DNA of 57,512 nt, taken from contig JARKPU010000039.1 in NCBI GenBank assembly GCA_029975055.1, positions 1 through 57,512 of the forward strand, read 5' to 3'. Below the pieces are notes generated by a model. It did not search any database and was not told the DNA's origin. It saw only the letters and a program-made list of their open reading frames with translations. Shown piece after piece: positions 1 to 6,796 of the stretch; position 1 is the first letter of the stretch; each line of letters begins with the position of its first letter. Made by a program: the position numbers and the translations under genes. Source of the DNA: Anaerolinea sp. Lineage in GTDB: Bacteria; Chloroflexota; Anaerolineae; Anaerolineales; Anaerolineaceae.

Positions 1-1
1 C

Positions 2-142
2 GAAATGGTCATGCCGGGTGACAACGTCAACCTCGAGGTCGAACTGATCATCCCCGTCGCCCTCGAACAGGGCTCCAAGTTCGCCATCCGCGAAGGCGGC
101 CTCACCGTCGGCGCCGGCGTCATCACCAAGATCTTGAAGTAG
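2..142 (+). CDS. tuf: Elongation factor Tu, C-terminal fragment (cut by window edge)
   Basis: Only the last 46 codons are inside the window. The reading frame that starts at base 2 gives the conserved end of EF-Tu domain 3, including [24 protein letters not shown] and a final TKILK. EF-Tu is the GTPase that delivers aminoacyl-tRNA to the ribosome, and domain 3 contacts tRNA and EF-Ts. The stop is followed 42 bases later by rpmG on the same strand, the usual tuf-rpmG-secE-nusG order of many bacteria. The start and the GTPase domain lie upstream of the window. Confidence 0.95.
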   Translation, partial: EMVMPGDNVNLEVELIIPVALEQGSKFAIREGGLTVGAGVITKILK

Positions 143-152
143 TAGAAGGAGT

Positions 153-170
153 GGCAGCCGTGAGGCTGCC
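153..170 (+). promoter_or_regulatory. Intercistronic hairpin before rpmG (GGCAGCC stem)
   Basis: A perfect 7-bp stem GGCAGCC/GGCTGCC closes the loop GTGA and is followed by GG. Close variants occur before rplK (1643-1658) and rplL (3943-3965). No T-run follows, so it is not an intrinsic terminator. It may be an RNA-processing or mRNA-stabilising element of the ribosomal-protein transcripts; that role is inference. Confidence 0.5.
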
Positions 171-184
171 GGATAGAGTAAACC

Positions 185-355
185 ATGGCTTCTAAGAAGA
201 AAGATATCCGACCGGTCATCACGCTGGCGTGCAACGAGTGCAAGAACCGCAACTACACCTCGCAGAAGAATCGCCGCAACGACCCCGGCCGCATGGAACT
301 GAGCAAGTACTGCCCGAACTGCCGCAAGCACACGCTGCATCGGGAGACCAAGTAA
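185..355 (+). CDS. rpmG: 50S ribosomal protein L33
   Basis: This 56-residue protein is rich in Lys and Arg and carries two CxxC pairs, CNEC near residue 16 and CPNC near residue 44, the zinc-ribbon type of L33. It ends in [11 protein letters not shown], typical of the family. L33 is a small protein of the large ribosomal subunit near the E site. The ATG follows a short leader with a hairpin. It sits between tuf and tRNA-Trp, the conserved place for rpmG. The presence of all four cysteines suggests the zinc-binding (C+) paralogue. Confidence 0.93.
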   Translation: MASKKKDIRPVITLACNECKNRNYTSQKNRRNDPGRMELSKYCPNCRKHTLHRETK

Positions 356-397
356 GGTGTGACCCTGCCGGCGGCTCCCTGTGGCCGCCGGCGGTAC

Positions 398-471
398 AGG
401 CCAGTAGCTCAATTAGGCAGAGCGCCTGTCTCCAAAACAGGAGGTTGTGGGTTCGATTCCTGCCTGGCCTG
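398..471 (+). tRNA. tRNA-Trp (anticodon CCA)
   Basis: A full cloverleaf can be drawn. The acceptor AGGCCAG (398-404) pairs with CTGGCCT (464-470). The D-arm is GCTC/GAGC. The anticodon stem CCTGT/ACAGG closes the loop CTCCAAA with anticodon CCA at 432-434. The T-arm has loop TTCGATT. The discriminator base is G471, usual for bacterial tRNA-Trp, and no CCA end is encoded. Its place between rpmG and secE is the classic position of tRNA-Trp. Confidence 0.96.
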
Positions 472-554
472 CCTTTGAAGAGGCAACGCCGTCCTCCCCC
501 CGCCAGGGATGTAACGAGAGGCGGCGTTTTAGCCGTAAAGACAAGGAGTGTCTC

Positions 555-905
555 GTGGCTGAAAAACCTGTGAAGGCAAAACAACTACCCAAGGCGAAAC
601 CCGCCGATGGCGCCCGCACGCCCGTGAAGGTGCAACCGGCCGAAAAGCCGAAGGCGGTTGCCGTGAAGGCCGTCGAAAAAGAAAAGAAAGAAGACAAGGA
701 AAAGACTCAGCCCAAGAAGCCGAACCGGATCGTCGCCTGGTGGCGTGAAACGGTCGGCGAACTGCGCAAAGTCAGCTGGCCCACCATTCCAGAAGCCAGG
801 CGGCTCACCTACATCGTCCTGGCCGTGGTGGGCGCCACCAGCCTCCTGCTGGGACTGCTCGACTGGGTGTTTTCAAAATTGGTCGGCCTGCTGGTCTCGC
901 TCTAG
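555..905 (+). CDS. secE: Preprotein translocase subunit SecE
   Basis: The GTG start at 555 is preferred because AAGGAG lies at 543-548; an upstream frame extension would run through the tRNA. The 116-residue product has a long Lys/Pro/Ala-rich cytosolic N-terminus of about 60 residues, the amphipathic SecE signature WWRETVGELRKVSWPT and one membrane segment near residues 88-112. SecE clamps SecY in the plasma-membrane translocon. The single-span form is the common Gram-positive and chloroflexi type. It directly precedes nusG, the usual operon partner. Confidence 0.95.
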   Translation: MAEKPVKAKQLPKAKPADGARTPVKVQPAEKPKAVAVKAVEKEKKEDKEKTQPKKPNRIVAWWRETVGELRKVSWPTIPEARRLTYIVLAVVGATSLLLGLLDWVFSKLVGLLVSL

Positions 906-942
906 GGCGGGCCGTTCAGGTGGTTGAAGGATAAGAGAAGCG

Positions 943-1629
943 ATGGATGATTTGGAAGACATGAATTTCAACGACGAGCCGGTGGACGGCGAACCGGCCC
1001 CCAAGCCGGCGCGCAGCCGCTCCAGCAAGGCCCCGCGCAAGCAGGCCGTCCCTGCGTCTCCGCCCCCCGGCGACGACGAAATGCCCTCGAAGGAATCCAT
1101 GTCCAGCGAGCGTTCCTGGTATGTGGTGCACTGCTATTCCGGCTATGAAAACAAAGTCCGGCACAACCTCGAGCAGCGCATCGAAACCATGGGCATGAAA
1201 GACCGCATCTTCGACGTGGTCATCCCCACCCAGGAAGAGATCGAAGTCAAAGACGGCAAGCGCCGCACGGTGGAGCGCCACGTCTTCCCGGGCTACGTGC
1301 TGGTCAACATGATCATGACCGAAGAGTCCTGGTACGTGGTGCGCAACACCCCCGGCGTGACCGGTTTCGTGGGCATGGGCAACCTGCCCACCGCCCTGCG
1401 GCCTGAGGAAGTGGCGCAGATTCTCAAGCGCATGGAAGCCGAGGCCCCGCGCGTCAAAGTCTCCTTCCGCGAGGGCGAGCGCGTGCGCATCGTCGACGGC
1501 CCCTTCAACGACTTCCGCGGCACCGTTGCGGAGATCGACATGGAGCGCTCGAAAGTGCGCGTGATGGTCAATTTCTTCGGGCGCGAGACGCCCGTCGAGC
1601 TGGACTTCTTGCAGGTGGAGAAGGCCTGA
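943..1629 (+). CDS. nusG: Transcription termination/antitermination protein NusG
   Basis: The 228-residue protein has an acidic, poorly conserved N-terminal extension of about 55 residues. The NGN domain follows (RSWYVVHCYSGYENKV, GYVLVNM, VRNTPGVTGFVG), and then a C-terminal KOW domain (EGERVRIVDGPFNDFRGTV). NusG binds the RNA polymerase clamp with the NGN domain and couples to ribosomal S10 or Rho with the KOW domain. The extension is longer than in E. coli NusG (about 181 residues). The gene lies 37 bases after secE. Confidence 0.96.
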   Translation: MDDLEDMNFNDEPVDGEPAPKPARSRSSKAPRKQAVPASPPPGDDEMPSKESMSSERSWYVVHCYSGYENKVRHNLEQRIETMGMKDRIFDVVIPTQEEIEVKDGKRRTVERHVFPGYVLVNMIMTEESWYVVRNTPGVTGFVGMGNLPTALRPEEVAQILKRMEAEAPRVKVSFREGERVRIVDGPFNDFRGTVAEIDMERSKVRVMVNFFGRETPVELDFLQVEKA

Positions 1630-1642
1630 GTCAATCGTGAGT

Positions 1643-1709
1643 GGCAGCCGCGCGGCTGTTCAACGTGGGAGGGTGCTCCCCATAATCACCCGCTAAAACC
1701 ACAAAGGAG
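1643..1709 (+). promoter_or_regulatory. rplK leader: hairpin plus L1-stalk-like motif
   Basis: The leader begins with a GGCAGCC-type hairpin (1643-1658) and then carries GTGGGAGGG (1665-1673) and CACCCGCTAAAACCAC (1687-1702), next to the AAAGGAG ribosome-binding site. Nearly the same arrangement recurs before rplA (2141-2183). GGTGGGAGG paired with a downstream ACCAC is also the core of the L1 site in 23S rRNA helices 76-78. A translational operator for L1 is therefore likely; the function is inferred. Confidence 0.6.
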
Positions 1710-1714
1710 TTGGT

Positions 1715-2140
1715 ATGGCAAAGAAACTGAAAGCTGTTGTTCGTCTGCAGTTGAGGGCTGGTAAAGCCAATCCTGCACCCCCCGTCGGCCCGGCGCTCGC
1801 CGGCCACGGCATCAATATCATGGCCTTCTGCAAGGAATACAATGCCCGCACGTCCAACCGCGCCGGCGAGTTGATCCCTGCGGAAATCACCGTCTACACC
1901 GACGGCTCGTTCACCTTCATCCTCAAATCGCCCCCGGCTTCCGAGCTGCTGCGCAAAGCCGCCGGCATCGAGAAGGGCTCCGCAGTCCCCAACCGCGATA
2001 AAGTGGGCAAGGTCACCCGCGCCCAGGTGCGTGAGATCGCCGAGATCAAGATGAAAGACTTGAACGCGATCGATATCGAAGGCGCGATGAAGCAGATCGA
2101 AGGCACCGCGCGCAATATGGGCCTGGTGGTCGTTGACTAG
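1715..2140 (+). CDS. rplK: 50S ribosomal protein L11
   Basis: The 141-residue product matches L11 in full. The N-terminal domain has [23 protein letters not shown] residues and [12 protein letters not shown]; the C-terminal RNA-binding domain contains the [11 protein letters not shown] and [17 protein letters not shown] segments. L11 with 23S rRNA forms the GTPase-associated centre near the factor-binding site. AAAGGAG lies just before the ATG. It is followed directly by rplA, and the prmA product encoded at 16.2 kb is the methyltransferase expected to modify it. Confidence 0.97.
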   Translation: MAKKLKAVVRLQLRAGKANPAPPVGPALAGHGINIMAFCKEYNARTSNRAGELIPAEITVYTDGSFTFILKSPPASELLRKAAGIEKGSAVPNRDKVGKVTRAQVREIAEIKMKDLNAIDIEGAMKQIEGTARNMGLVVVD

Positions 2141-2183
2141 GTGGGAGGGCCGCCCTCGGGCTGCCCGCTAGCACCACGGAGGA
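2141..2183 (+). promoter_or_regulatory. rplA leader: second L1-stalk-like motif
   Basis: This segment starts immediately after the rplK stop. It has GTGGGAGGGC, then GGGCTGCCCGCTAGCACCAC and GGAGGA. It repeats the leader seen before rplK (GTGGGAGGG, CCCGCTA, ACCAC), with the spacer changed but pairable. The ACCAC half abuts the ribosome-binding site, so protein binding could block initiation on rplA. The resemblance to the 23S L1 site supports L1 feedback control. Confidence 0.6.
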
Positions 2184-2188
2184 ATAAC

Positions 2189-2905
2189 ATGGCAAAACAC
2201 GGTAAGCAATACAAGGCCGCACTGGCCAAAATCAATCCATCTGCAGTCTATGAGCCGATGCAGGCGCTCGCGCTCGTCAAAGAAACCGCCTTTACCAAGT
2301 TCGACGCCACTGTCGAAATCCACCTGCGCACCGGGCTCGACCCGCGCCAGGCCGACCAGCAGGTGCGCGACGTGGTCGTGCTCCCCAACGGGCTGGGCAA
2401 GACCGTCCGCGTGCTGGTCTTCTGCCAGGGCGAAGGCGCCCAGAAGGCCCAGGAAGCCGGCGCCGATTACATCGCCGATTCCGATGAGTGGATCGCCCGC
2501 ATCCAGGGCGGCTGGACGGATTTCGACGTGGCCATCGCCACACCCGACATGATGGGCAAGGCCGGCCGCCTCGGGCGCGTTTTAGGCCCGCGCGGCTTGA
2601 TGCCCAACCCCAAGGCCGGCACCGTCGTCCCCGCCGAAGACCTCCCCCGCGTGATCAAAGAGGCCAAGGCCGGGCGTGTCGAGTTCCGCCTCGATAAAAC
2701 CGCCAACCTGCACATCCCCATCGGCAAAGTTTCCTTCAGCACCGAGAAGCTCTACGAGAACCTCAGCGCGCTGATGGAAGCCATCCGCAAGGCCAAACCG
2801 ACCGGCGCCAAAGGCGTGTACATCCGCCGCGCCACCCTCACCTCAACGATGGGCCCCGCCGTGCACATCGACCCGAACGTGGCCCTTTCGCTGTCGGTGA
2901 AGTAA
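2189..2905 (+). CDS. rplA: 50S ribosomal protein L1
   Basis: The ATG at 2189 follows GGAGGA and gives 238 residues, the usual L1 length. Visible motifs include [19 protein letters not shown] near the start, the domain II signature [20 protein letters not shown] with [10 protein letters not shown], and the C-terminal [22 protein letters not shown]1 binds the mobile L1 stalk of 23S rRNA at the E site, and in many bacteria it represses the L11-L1 mRNA. Two leader motifs resembling its rRNA site flank rplK. An intrinsic terminator follows. Confidence 0.97.
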   Translation: MAKHGKQYKAALAKINPSAVYEPMQALALVKETAFTKFDATVEIHLRTGLDPRQADQQVRDVVVLPNGLGKTVRVLVFCQGEGAQKAQEAGADYIADSDEWIARIQGGWTDFDVAIATPDMMGKAGRLGRVLGPRGLMPNPKAGTVVPAEDLPRVIKEAKAGRVEFRLDKTANLHIPIGKVSFSTEKLYENLSALMEAIRKAKPTGAKGVYIRRATLTSTMGPAVHIDPNVALSLSVK

Positions 2906-2931
2906 AACCAGGCATTTCAAGGCAAAGCAAG

Positions 2932-2966
2932 CGCGCTGCCGTGAACCCCGGCAGCGCGTTTTGTTT
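2932..2966 (+). terminator. Intrinsic terminator after rplA
   Basis: A perfect 10-bp GC-rich stem, CGCGCTGCCG (2932-2941) with CGGCAGCGCG (2949-2958), closes a 7-nt loop and is followed by TTTTGTTT. It ends the L11-L1 transcript, so rplJ-rplL must have their own promoter. Confidence 0.88.
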
Positions 2967-3040
2967 GCCCTTGCAGGAATTCCGCCTGAAAACCCCGCCA
3001 GAATCCACCCGAAGATCGAAAGATAAGGAACAGATTCCTT

Positions 3041-3100
3041 CCCCTCTCCCTCCGGGACGCGCTTCGCGCACCCGCAGGGGTGAGGCCAGGGTGAGGGCTC
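3041..3100. repeat. Dispersed repeat, copy 1 (CCCTCTCCC ... GCTTCGCGC type)
   Basis: This non-coding segment has CCCCTCTCCCTCCGGGACGC, then GCTTCGCGCACCCGCAGGGG and a run of GTGAGG motifs. The core around GACGCGCTTCGCGCACCCG recurs at 50450-50470, and a shorter relative lies at 43491-43535. Such CCCTCACCC/CCCTCTCCC elements are found between genes of many bacteria. No gene is seen in 2967-3163. Confidence 0.6.
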
Positions 3101-3163
3101 TTTGACCACTTTTAGAAAGCCGTATGAGAACCTCGCCGGAACCTACCCAAAGATCGAAAAATA

Positions 3164-3343
3164 TGGTAGAATGCTCCCCTGTCAGCGCCGGGGAAACCCG
3201 GCTGCTTCACCGCTGAAAGCAGGTGCCCGCACACCGGGCTCAATACCCCGCCGAGGTGAAGACTTGAGGTCGAACGATCTTCCTGGGGAGACCCGGGAAT
3301 GCACAAGTCTTTGCCTGGCGGTTGTGAGGCAAAGGCTTTTTTT
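3164..3343 (+). promoter_or_regulatory. rplJ promoter, L10 leader RNA and attenuator hairpin
   Basis: An extended -10 (TGG-TAGAAT, 3164-3172) starts a leader whose stem regions (CGCCGGGGAAACCCGGC, GCACACCGGGCTC, CGCCGAGGTGAAGACTTGAGG) fit the ribosomal L10 leader class. It ends in a terminator-like hairpin: AGTCTTTGCCT (3306-3316) pairs with AGGCAAAGGCT (3327-3337), followed by a 7-T run (3337-3343). The rplJ ribosome-binding site lies just after it. Excess L10-(L12) binding would be expected to favour termination. The class assignment is by eye. Confidence 0.75.
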
Positions 3344-3373
3344 CATCTATCAACGGAAGGAGGTGAATTTCAA

Positions 3374-3904
3374 TTGGCCTTCACCAAAGAGCAAAAGACT
3401 CAAATGATGGAGCAGTATAAAGACTGGGTTTCGAAGAGCTCGGCCGTTTTCCTGGTCAGCTACACCAAAATGACCCAGAAGGACATCGACGCCCTGCGCG
3501 CCAAAGCCCGCGAAGCCGGCGGCGAAATGCACGTCGTCAAGAACACCCTGTTCGACAAAGTGCTCACCGGCCTGGGCGTCAACGCCACAGACCTGCTGGA
3601 TAACACCACGCTGGTCGGTTTTGCCTTCAAAGATGCCCCGGCCCTGGCGAAAGTGATCGCGGATGCTTCCAAAGCCGAGACCTTTGCGGTCAAAGGCGGC
3701 CTGCTCGGAAAGGCTCTCATGAGCCCCGCCCAGGTTAAAGCATTGGCAGACCTGCCCCCGCTGGACGTCTTGCGCGCCCAACTGCTTGGCGTTTTGCTCG
3801 CCCCGGCATCCAAGCTGGTGCGCACCATCGCCGAACCCGGCCGCTCGCTGGCCGGCGTTATCAACGCGTACGCCGAAAAGGCCCAGGCGCCTGCCGCTGC
3901 CTGA
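3374..3904 (+). CDS. rplJ: 50S ribosomal protein L10
   Basis: The TTG at 3374 is chosen because AAGGAGGTG lies at 3357-3365 and the protein then has 176 residues, the normal L10 length. An in-frame ATG at 3299 lies upstream of the attenuator hairpin and has no ribosome-binding site. The product shows the L10 fold: AVFLVSYTKMTQKDIDALR, GGEMHVVKNTLFDKVL, and a C-terminal helix ending KAQAPAAA that would hold L7/L12 dimers. L10 with L12 forms the ribosomal stalk that recruits translational GTPases. It is co-transcribed with rplL. Confidence 0.94.
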   Translation: MAFTKEQKTQMMEQYKDWVSKSSAVFLVSYTKMTQKDIDALRAKAREAGGEMHVVKNTLFDKVLTGLGVNATDLLDNTTLVGFAFKDAPALAKVIADASKAETFAVKGGLLGKALMSPAQVKALADLPPLDVLRAQLLGVLLAPASKLVRTIAEPGRSLAGVINAYAEKAQAPAAA

Positions 3905-3942
3905 GCGTAAGCGAACGATCGTACCGATCCAATGGAATTCAC

Positions 3943-3965
3943 CCGGGCAGCCGCTCGGCTGCCGG
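3943..3965 (+). promoter_or_regulatory. Intercistronic hairpin between rplJ and rplL
   Basis: CCGGGCAGCC and GGCTGCCGG pair around the loop GCTC, with one bulged G. It is the third copy of the GGCAGCC hairpin in this cluster (others at 153-170 and 1643-1658). It lies 33 bases before rplL and lacks a T-run. It could be a processing or stability element that lets rplL be made in excess over rplJ; this is inference. Confidence 0.5.
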
Positions 3966-3997
3966 TAAAGACAGACAATTTGTAAGGAGTTTTTGAA

Positions 3998-4387
3998 ATG
4001 GCTGATCTCGCAAAACTGGTTGAAGAACTGAGCTCGCTTTCCGTTCTGGAAGCTTCTGAGCTGGTGAAGATGCTCGAAGGCAAGTGGGGCGTTTCTGCCG
4101 CCGCGCCTGTGGCCGCTATGGCCGCCATGCCCGCCGCCGGCGCCGGCGCCGCGGCCGCCGAGCCCGTTGAAGAGAAGACCGAGTTCGACGTCGTCCTCAA
4201 GGACGCCGGCCCGAAGAAAATTGAGGTCATCAAAGTCATCCGCCAGCTCACCAACCTGGGCCTCGTCGAAGCCAAGACCATGGCCGAGACCGCCGGTGGC
4301 AAAGTCCTCTCCGCGGTTGGCAAAGACGCCGCCAAAGACGCCAAGGCCAAGCTCGAGGCCGCCGGCGCCGTGGTGGACGTGGTCTAG
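3998..4387 (+). CDS. rplL: 50S ribosomal protein L7/L12
   Basis: The 129-residue product has the L12 layout. The N-terminal dimerisation domain is [19 protein letters not shown]. An Ala/Gly-rich flexible hinge follows near residues 38-52. The globular C-terminal domain contains [20 protein letters not shown] and [15 protein letters not shown]. The C-terminal domain recruits EF-Tu, EF-G and other factors to the ribosome. AAGGAG precedes the ATG. A strong bidirectional terminator follows. Confidence 0.97.
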   Translation: MADLAKLVEELSSLSVLEASELVKMLEGKWGVSAAAPVAAMAAMPAAGAGAAAAEPVEEKTEFDVVLKDAGPKKIEVIKVIRQLTNLGLVEAKTMAETAGGKVLSAVGKDAAKDAKAKLEAAGAVVDVV

Positions 4388-4398
4388 TTCGTCTCCAG

Positions 4399-4436
4399 AA
4401 TCAAAAAACCGGAGCGCTTGCTCCGGTTTTTTGATT
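4399..4436. terminator. Bidirectional terminator between rplL and lexA
   Basis: A 17-bp perfect inverted repeat (AATCAAAAAACCGGAGC with its complement) closes the loop GCTT. The arms give a GC core flanked by A6 and T6, so it can terminate both rplL on the plus strand and lexA on the minus strand. The two genes converge on it. Confidence 0.92.
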
Positions 4437-4445
4437 CGAGGAGGT

Positions 4446-5177
4446 TCACTGCGTTTTGAACTGGCGCACGACCATCACCACCTTGCCCTGGATGCGCACC
4501 TGCTCGGGGTTATCGATGATGATCGGCTCCATGGTCGGGTTCGCGGGCTGGAGGCGCACTTTGCCGTTTTCCTGGTAGAAGTACTTCAGGGTCGTCTCGT
4601 TATTGTCTTCCAGCCACACGGCCACCATTTCGCCGTTGTTGGCGGTGTTGGTGCGCTTCATGATGACAATATCGCCGTCGTTGACCATCGCGTCGATCAT
4701 CGACACACCGTCCACTTCCAGCGCGAACAGCTCGTTCACCCGCTCGCGCGCCGGCAGCAGGCTGCGGGCAATCTCCACCGAGCTGAATTCGTCGAAGTAG
4801 GTGGCGGTGGACGTATCCGGCATCGGGATCGGCAGGCTCGCGCCGATGCGCCCAACCACCGGGATGCTGAACAGCTCGGTCGCCACCTCGCTCACCGCCT
4901 GGCCCAGGCTGCGGGCGGCTTTGCCCAGCGCGCGCGAAGCATCCGGAAGGGCTTTTAACACTCTGATGCTGCGGGATACGCGGTTATCCCGTTCGATAAA
5001 ACCCTTCTCGGAAAGCTGGTCCAGGTAATAATCTACCAGGGAGGTGGAGTCTACCCCGATGTGTTTGCCAATCTCACGAATGGAAGGAGAGTAGCCGTGG
5101 CTGTCCTGATATTCCGCCAGGAATTGCAGAATCTTCATCGGCCGCTCACCCAAACCCTCTGACCTTCTTGCCATCAT
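4446..5177 (-). CDS. lexA: LexA-like SOS repressor / S24 autoprotease
   Basis: The 243-residue product has a winged-helix N-terminus (YSPSIREIGKHIGVDSTS, residues 29-46) and a C-terminal S24 peptidase domain with nucleophile Ser159 in VDGVSM and Lys198 in TTLKYF. LexA represses DNA-damage genes until RecA filaments stimulate self-cleavage. The usual Ala-Gly bond in the P-x-G-R-[VI]-x-A-G-x-P loop reads GRIGASLP here, so the scissile pair would be Ala113-Ser114. ATG 5177 is preferred to a GTG at 5186 because AGGAGG abuts the GTG. The promoter carries a LexA-type box, so autoregulation is likely. Confidence 0.9.
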   Translation of the reverse strand: MMARRSEGLGERPMKILQFLAEYQDSHGYSPSIREIGKHIGVDSTSLVDYYLDQLSEKGFIERDNRVSRSIRVLKALPDASRALGKAARSLGQAVSEVATELFSIPVVGRIGASLPIPMPDTSTATYFDEFSSVEIARSLLPARERVNELFALEVDGVSMIDAMVNDGDIVIMKRTNTANNGEMVAVWLEDNNETTLKYFYQENGKVRLQPANPTMEPIIIDNPEQVRIQGKVVMVVRQFKTQ

Positions 5178-5220
5178 GTCGCTCACCTCCTACCCATTTT
5201 CGGTCAAATGTGCTATGAAC

Positions 5221-5249
5221 AGTATAACGGAACATCAGTTCTATGTCAA
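5221..5249 (-). promoter_or_regulatory. lexA promoter with LexA box in the spacer
   Basis: On the minus strand TTGACA (5244-5249) and TATACT (5221-5226) are 17 bp apart, a near-consensus sigma-70 promoter. GAAC-ATCA-GTTC (5230-5241) sits inside the spacer, a perfect match to the Gram-positive-type LexA box GAAC-N4-GTTC. A bound repressor would occlude RNA polymerase. Confidence 0.9.
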
Positions 5250-5280
5250 GACCCAATTTCACTTATACGCATAACATCCG

Positions 5281-5312
5281 GCAGGCATAGTGCCTGCTTT
5301 GACATTGTCAAA
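5281..5312. promoter_or_regulatory. Two adjacent inverted repeats between lexA and the PyrK-like gene
   Basis: GCAGGCA-TAG-TGCCTGC (5281-5297) is followed at once by TTTGACA-T-TGTCAAA (5298-5312). Both have perfect 7-bp arms. They lie between the divergent lexA promoter and the 5367 gene. They could be operators or, for the first, a weak hairpin; no function is proven. Confidence 0.35.
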
Positions 5313-5366
5313 CTGCGAACCTGCTCCCTGAGTGCCTGATCCCTGCTTTTCCATTACAATTACCCC

Positions 5367-6056
5367 ATGCCCACCTTCACCGCCGTGTTGAGCGAGGTGC
5401 GCCTCGGGCCGGGCGGACTGAGCGGCGCGCTGGATGTTCCACCCGCGCTGCGCCCCGCCCCGGGCCAGTATCTGCTGGCCTCTTCCGGCGACCCGACCGA
5501 CCCCCTGCCCGCGGCGCTCTTCCCCGCCACTCCGCCCGATGCCCCGCTCCGCGTGGCCCCGCCGCTGCCCGCGCACTGGTCCGGTGGAATGCGCCTGCAC
5601 CTGCGCGGGCCGCTCGGGCATGGCTTTCACCTGCCCGAACCCGCCCGCCGCGTGGCGCTTGCCGCCCTCGATTCCGCCCCCGAGCTGCTCCTGCCGCTGG
5701 CGCACCTCGCTCTGCGCAGCGGGGCCGCCGTGGCGCTCTATGCCGCCCAGCCGCCCCAGGGCCTGCCCGACGCTGTTGAAGCCCTGCCCCTCGAGCTGCT
5801 GGCCGAAGCCCTCTCCTGGGCCGATTACCTCGCCGCCGCCTTCCCCCTCTCCTCGCTGCCCGCGCTGCGCAGGTTGTGCGCCCTTGCGCCGCACCAGCAG
5901 TTCAGCATGGAAACCCAGGGGCTGGTGCTGGCGACGATGCCCTGCGGCGGGGCCGCTCTCTGCGGCGCGTGCGCAGTGCTCACCGGCCGGGGCTGGAAGC
6001 ACGCCTGCGCCGACGGGCCGGTCTTCTCCCTCAACCTGCTGGAGGAAGCCGGATGA
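5367..6056 (+). CDS. PyrK-like FAD/2Fe-2S electron-transfer protein
   Basis: The 229-residue product follows the layout of dihydroorotate dehydrogenase electron-transfer subunit PyrK. It has an N-terminal flavin-binding barrel (APGQYLLASS), a nucleotide-binding middle with GPLGHGFHLP, and a C-terminal iron-sulfur motif MPCGGAALCGACAV followed by HACADGPVF, giving four cysteines for a 2Fe-2S cluster. PyrK passes electrons from PyrD to NAD. The flavin R-x-Y/F-S motif is not evident, so it is diverged. A -10 box TACAAT (5355-5360) lies only 6 nt before the ATG, suggesting a leaderless mRNA. The stop overlaps the next start (ATGA). Confidence 0.75.
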   Translation: MPTFTAVLSEVRLGPGGLSGALDVPPALRPAPGQYLLASSGDPTDPLPAALFPATPPDAPLRVAPPLPAHWSGGMRLHLRGPLGHGFHLPEPARRVALAALDSAPELLLPLAHLALRSGAAVALYAAQPPQGLPDAVEALPLELLAEALSWADYLAAAFPLSSLPALRRLCALAPHQQFSMETQGLVLATMPCGGAALCGACAVLTGRGWKHACADGPVFSLNLLEEAG

Positions 6057-6796
6057 TCCGCCCGGAAATCCCCCTCGCCTCGCCCTACATGAACGCCGCC
6101 GGCAGCCTGGGATTCGCCCCGCCCGCCGCCTGGCCGCTGCCCGAGCGCATGGGAGCGTTCGTCACCCACCCCATCTCGCTGGCGCGGCGGACCCCGGCCG
6201 CATCGCGGGCGTTGCTGCCCTTCGCGGGCGGGTTCCTGCTCCACACGGGCCTGCCCAACCCCGGCCTGCGCACTGTGCTGCGCGCCTATGCCGCGCGCTG
6301 GGCACGCGCCAGCCTGCCCATCTGGGCGCACCTCATCCCCGAGAACCCCTCCCAGGCCGCCGAGATGGTGGCCCGGCTCGAGAACGTCGAAGGGGTGCTG
6401 GCAATTGAACTGTCCCTGCCGCCCGGCGCCGGCCCCCAGGAAGGCCTGGAGTTCGCCTCCGCCGCGCTCGGCGAGCTGCCGCTGGCCTTTTGCATCCCCC
6501 TCGATCGCGCCGCCGGGCCCTGGGTGGCCGAACTCGCCGGGCTGGGCGTCGCGGCATTCACCCTCAGCGCCCCGCGCGGCTGCCTGCCCGGCCCGGCCGC
6601 GATGCCGGTGAGCGGGCGGCTGTATGGGCCTGCGCTCTTCCCGCAGGTGATGTCTGCGCTCCTGGCCCTCAAACCGCTGGGCGTCCCGCTCATCGCAGGG
6701 GCAGGTGTGTTCAGCCGCGCCGATGCCGCCGCGCTGCTCTCGGCGGGCGCTGCCGCCGTGCAGTTCGACGCCGCGCTTTGGAAGGGGTATATCTAA
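6053..6796 (+). CDS. Diverged dihydroorotate dehydrogenase-like protein
   Basis: The 247-residue product aligns along the class 1B PyrD barrel: MNAAGSLGF (for N-x-S-G-x-x-G), HTGLPNPGL (for N-x-I-G-L-Q-N-P-G), [14 protein letters not shown] and the C-terminal phosphate-binding [18 protein letters not shown]. The catalytic N-I-S-C-P-N loop reads ELSLPPG, and the conserved Lys strand (VKLSP) reads CIPLD, so the active-site Cys, Asn and Lys are absent. It is about 50 residues shorter than PyrD. It may be a repurposed or inactive flavoprotein that works with the overlapping PyrK-like gene, rather than the pyrimidine enzyme. Confidence 0.68.
   Translation: MIRPEIPLASPYMNAAGSLGFAPPAAWPLPERMGAFVTHPISLARRTPAASRALLPFAGGFLLHTGLPNPGLRTVLRAYAARWARASLPIWAHLIPENPSQAAEMVARLENVEGVLAIELSLPPGAGPQEGLEFASAALGELPLAFCIPLDRAAGPWVAELAGLGVAAFTLSAPRGCLPGPAAMPVSGRLYGPALFPQVMSALLALKPLGVPLIAGAGVFSRADAAALLSAGAAAVQFDAALWKGYI

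Noticed and set aside
360..397. Hairpin between rpmG and tRNA-Trp as a terminator
   Set aside because: GCCGGCGGC can pair with GCCGCCGGC, but no T-run follows and it lies inside a cluster expected to be co-transcribed.
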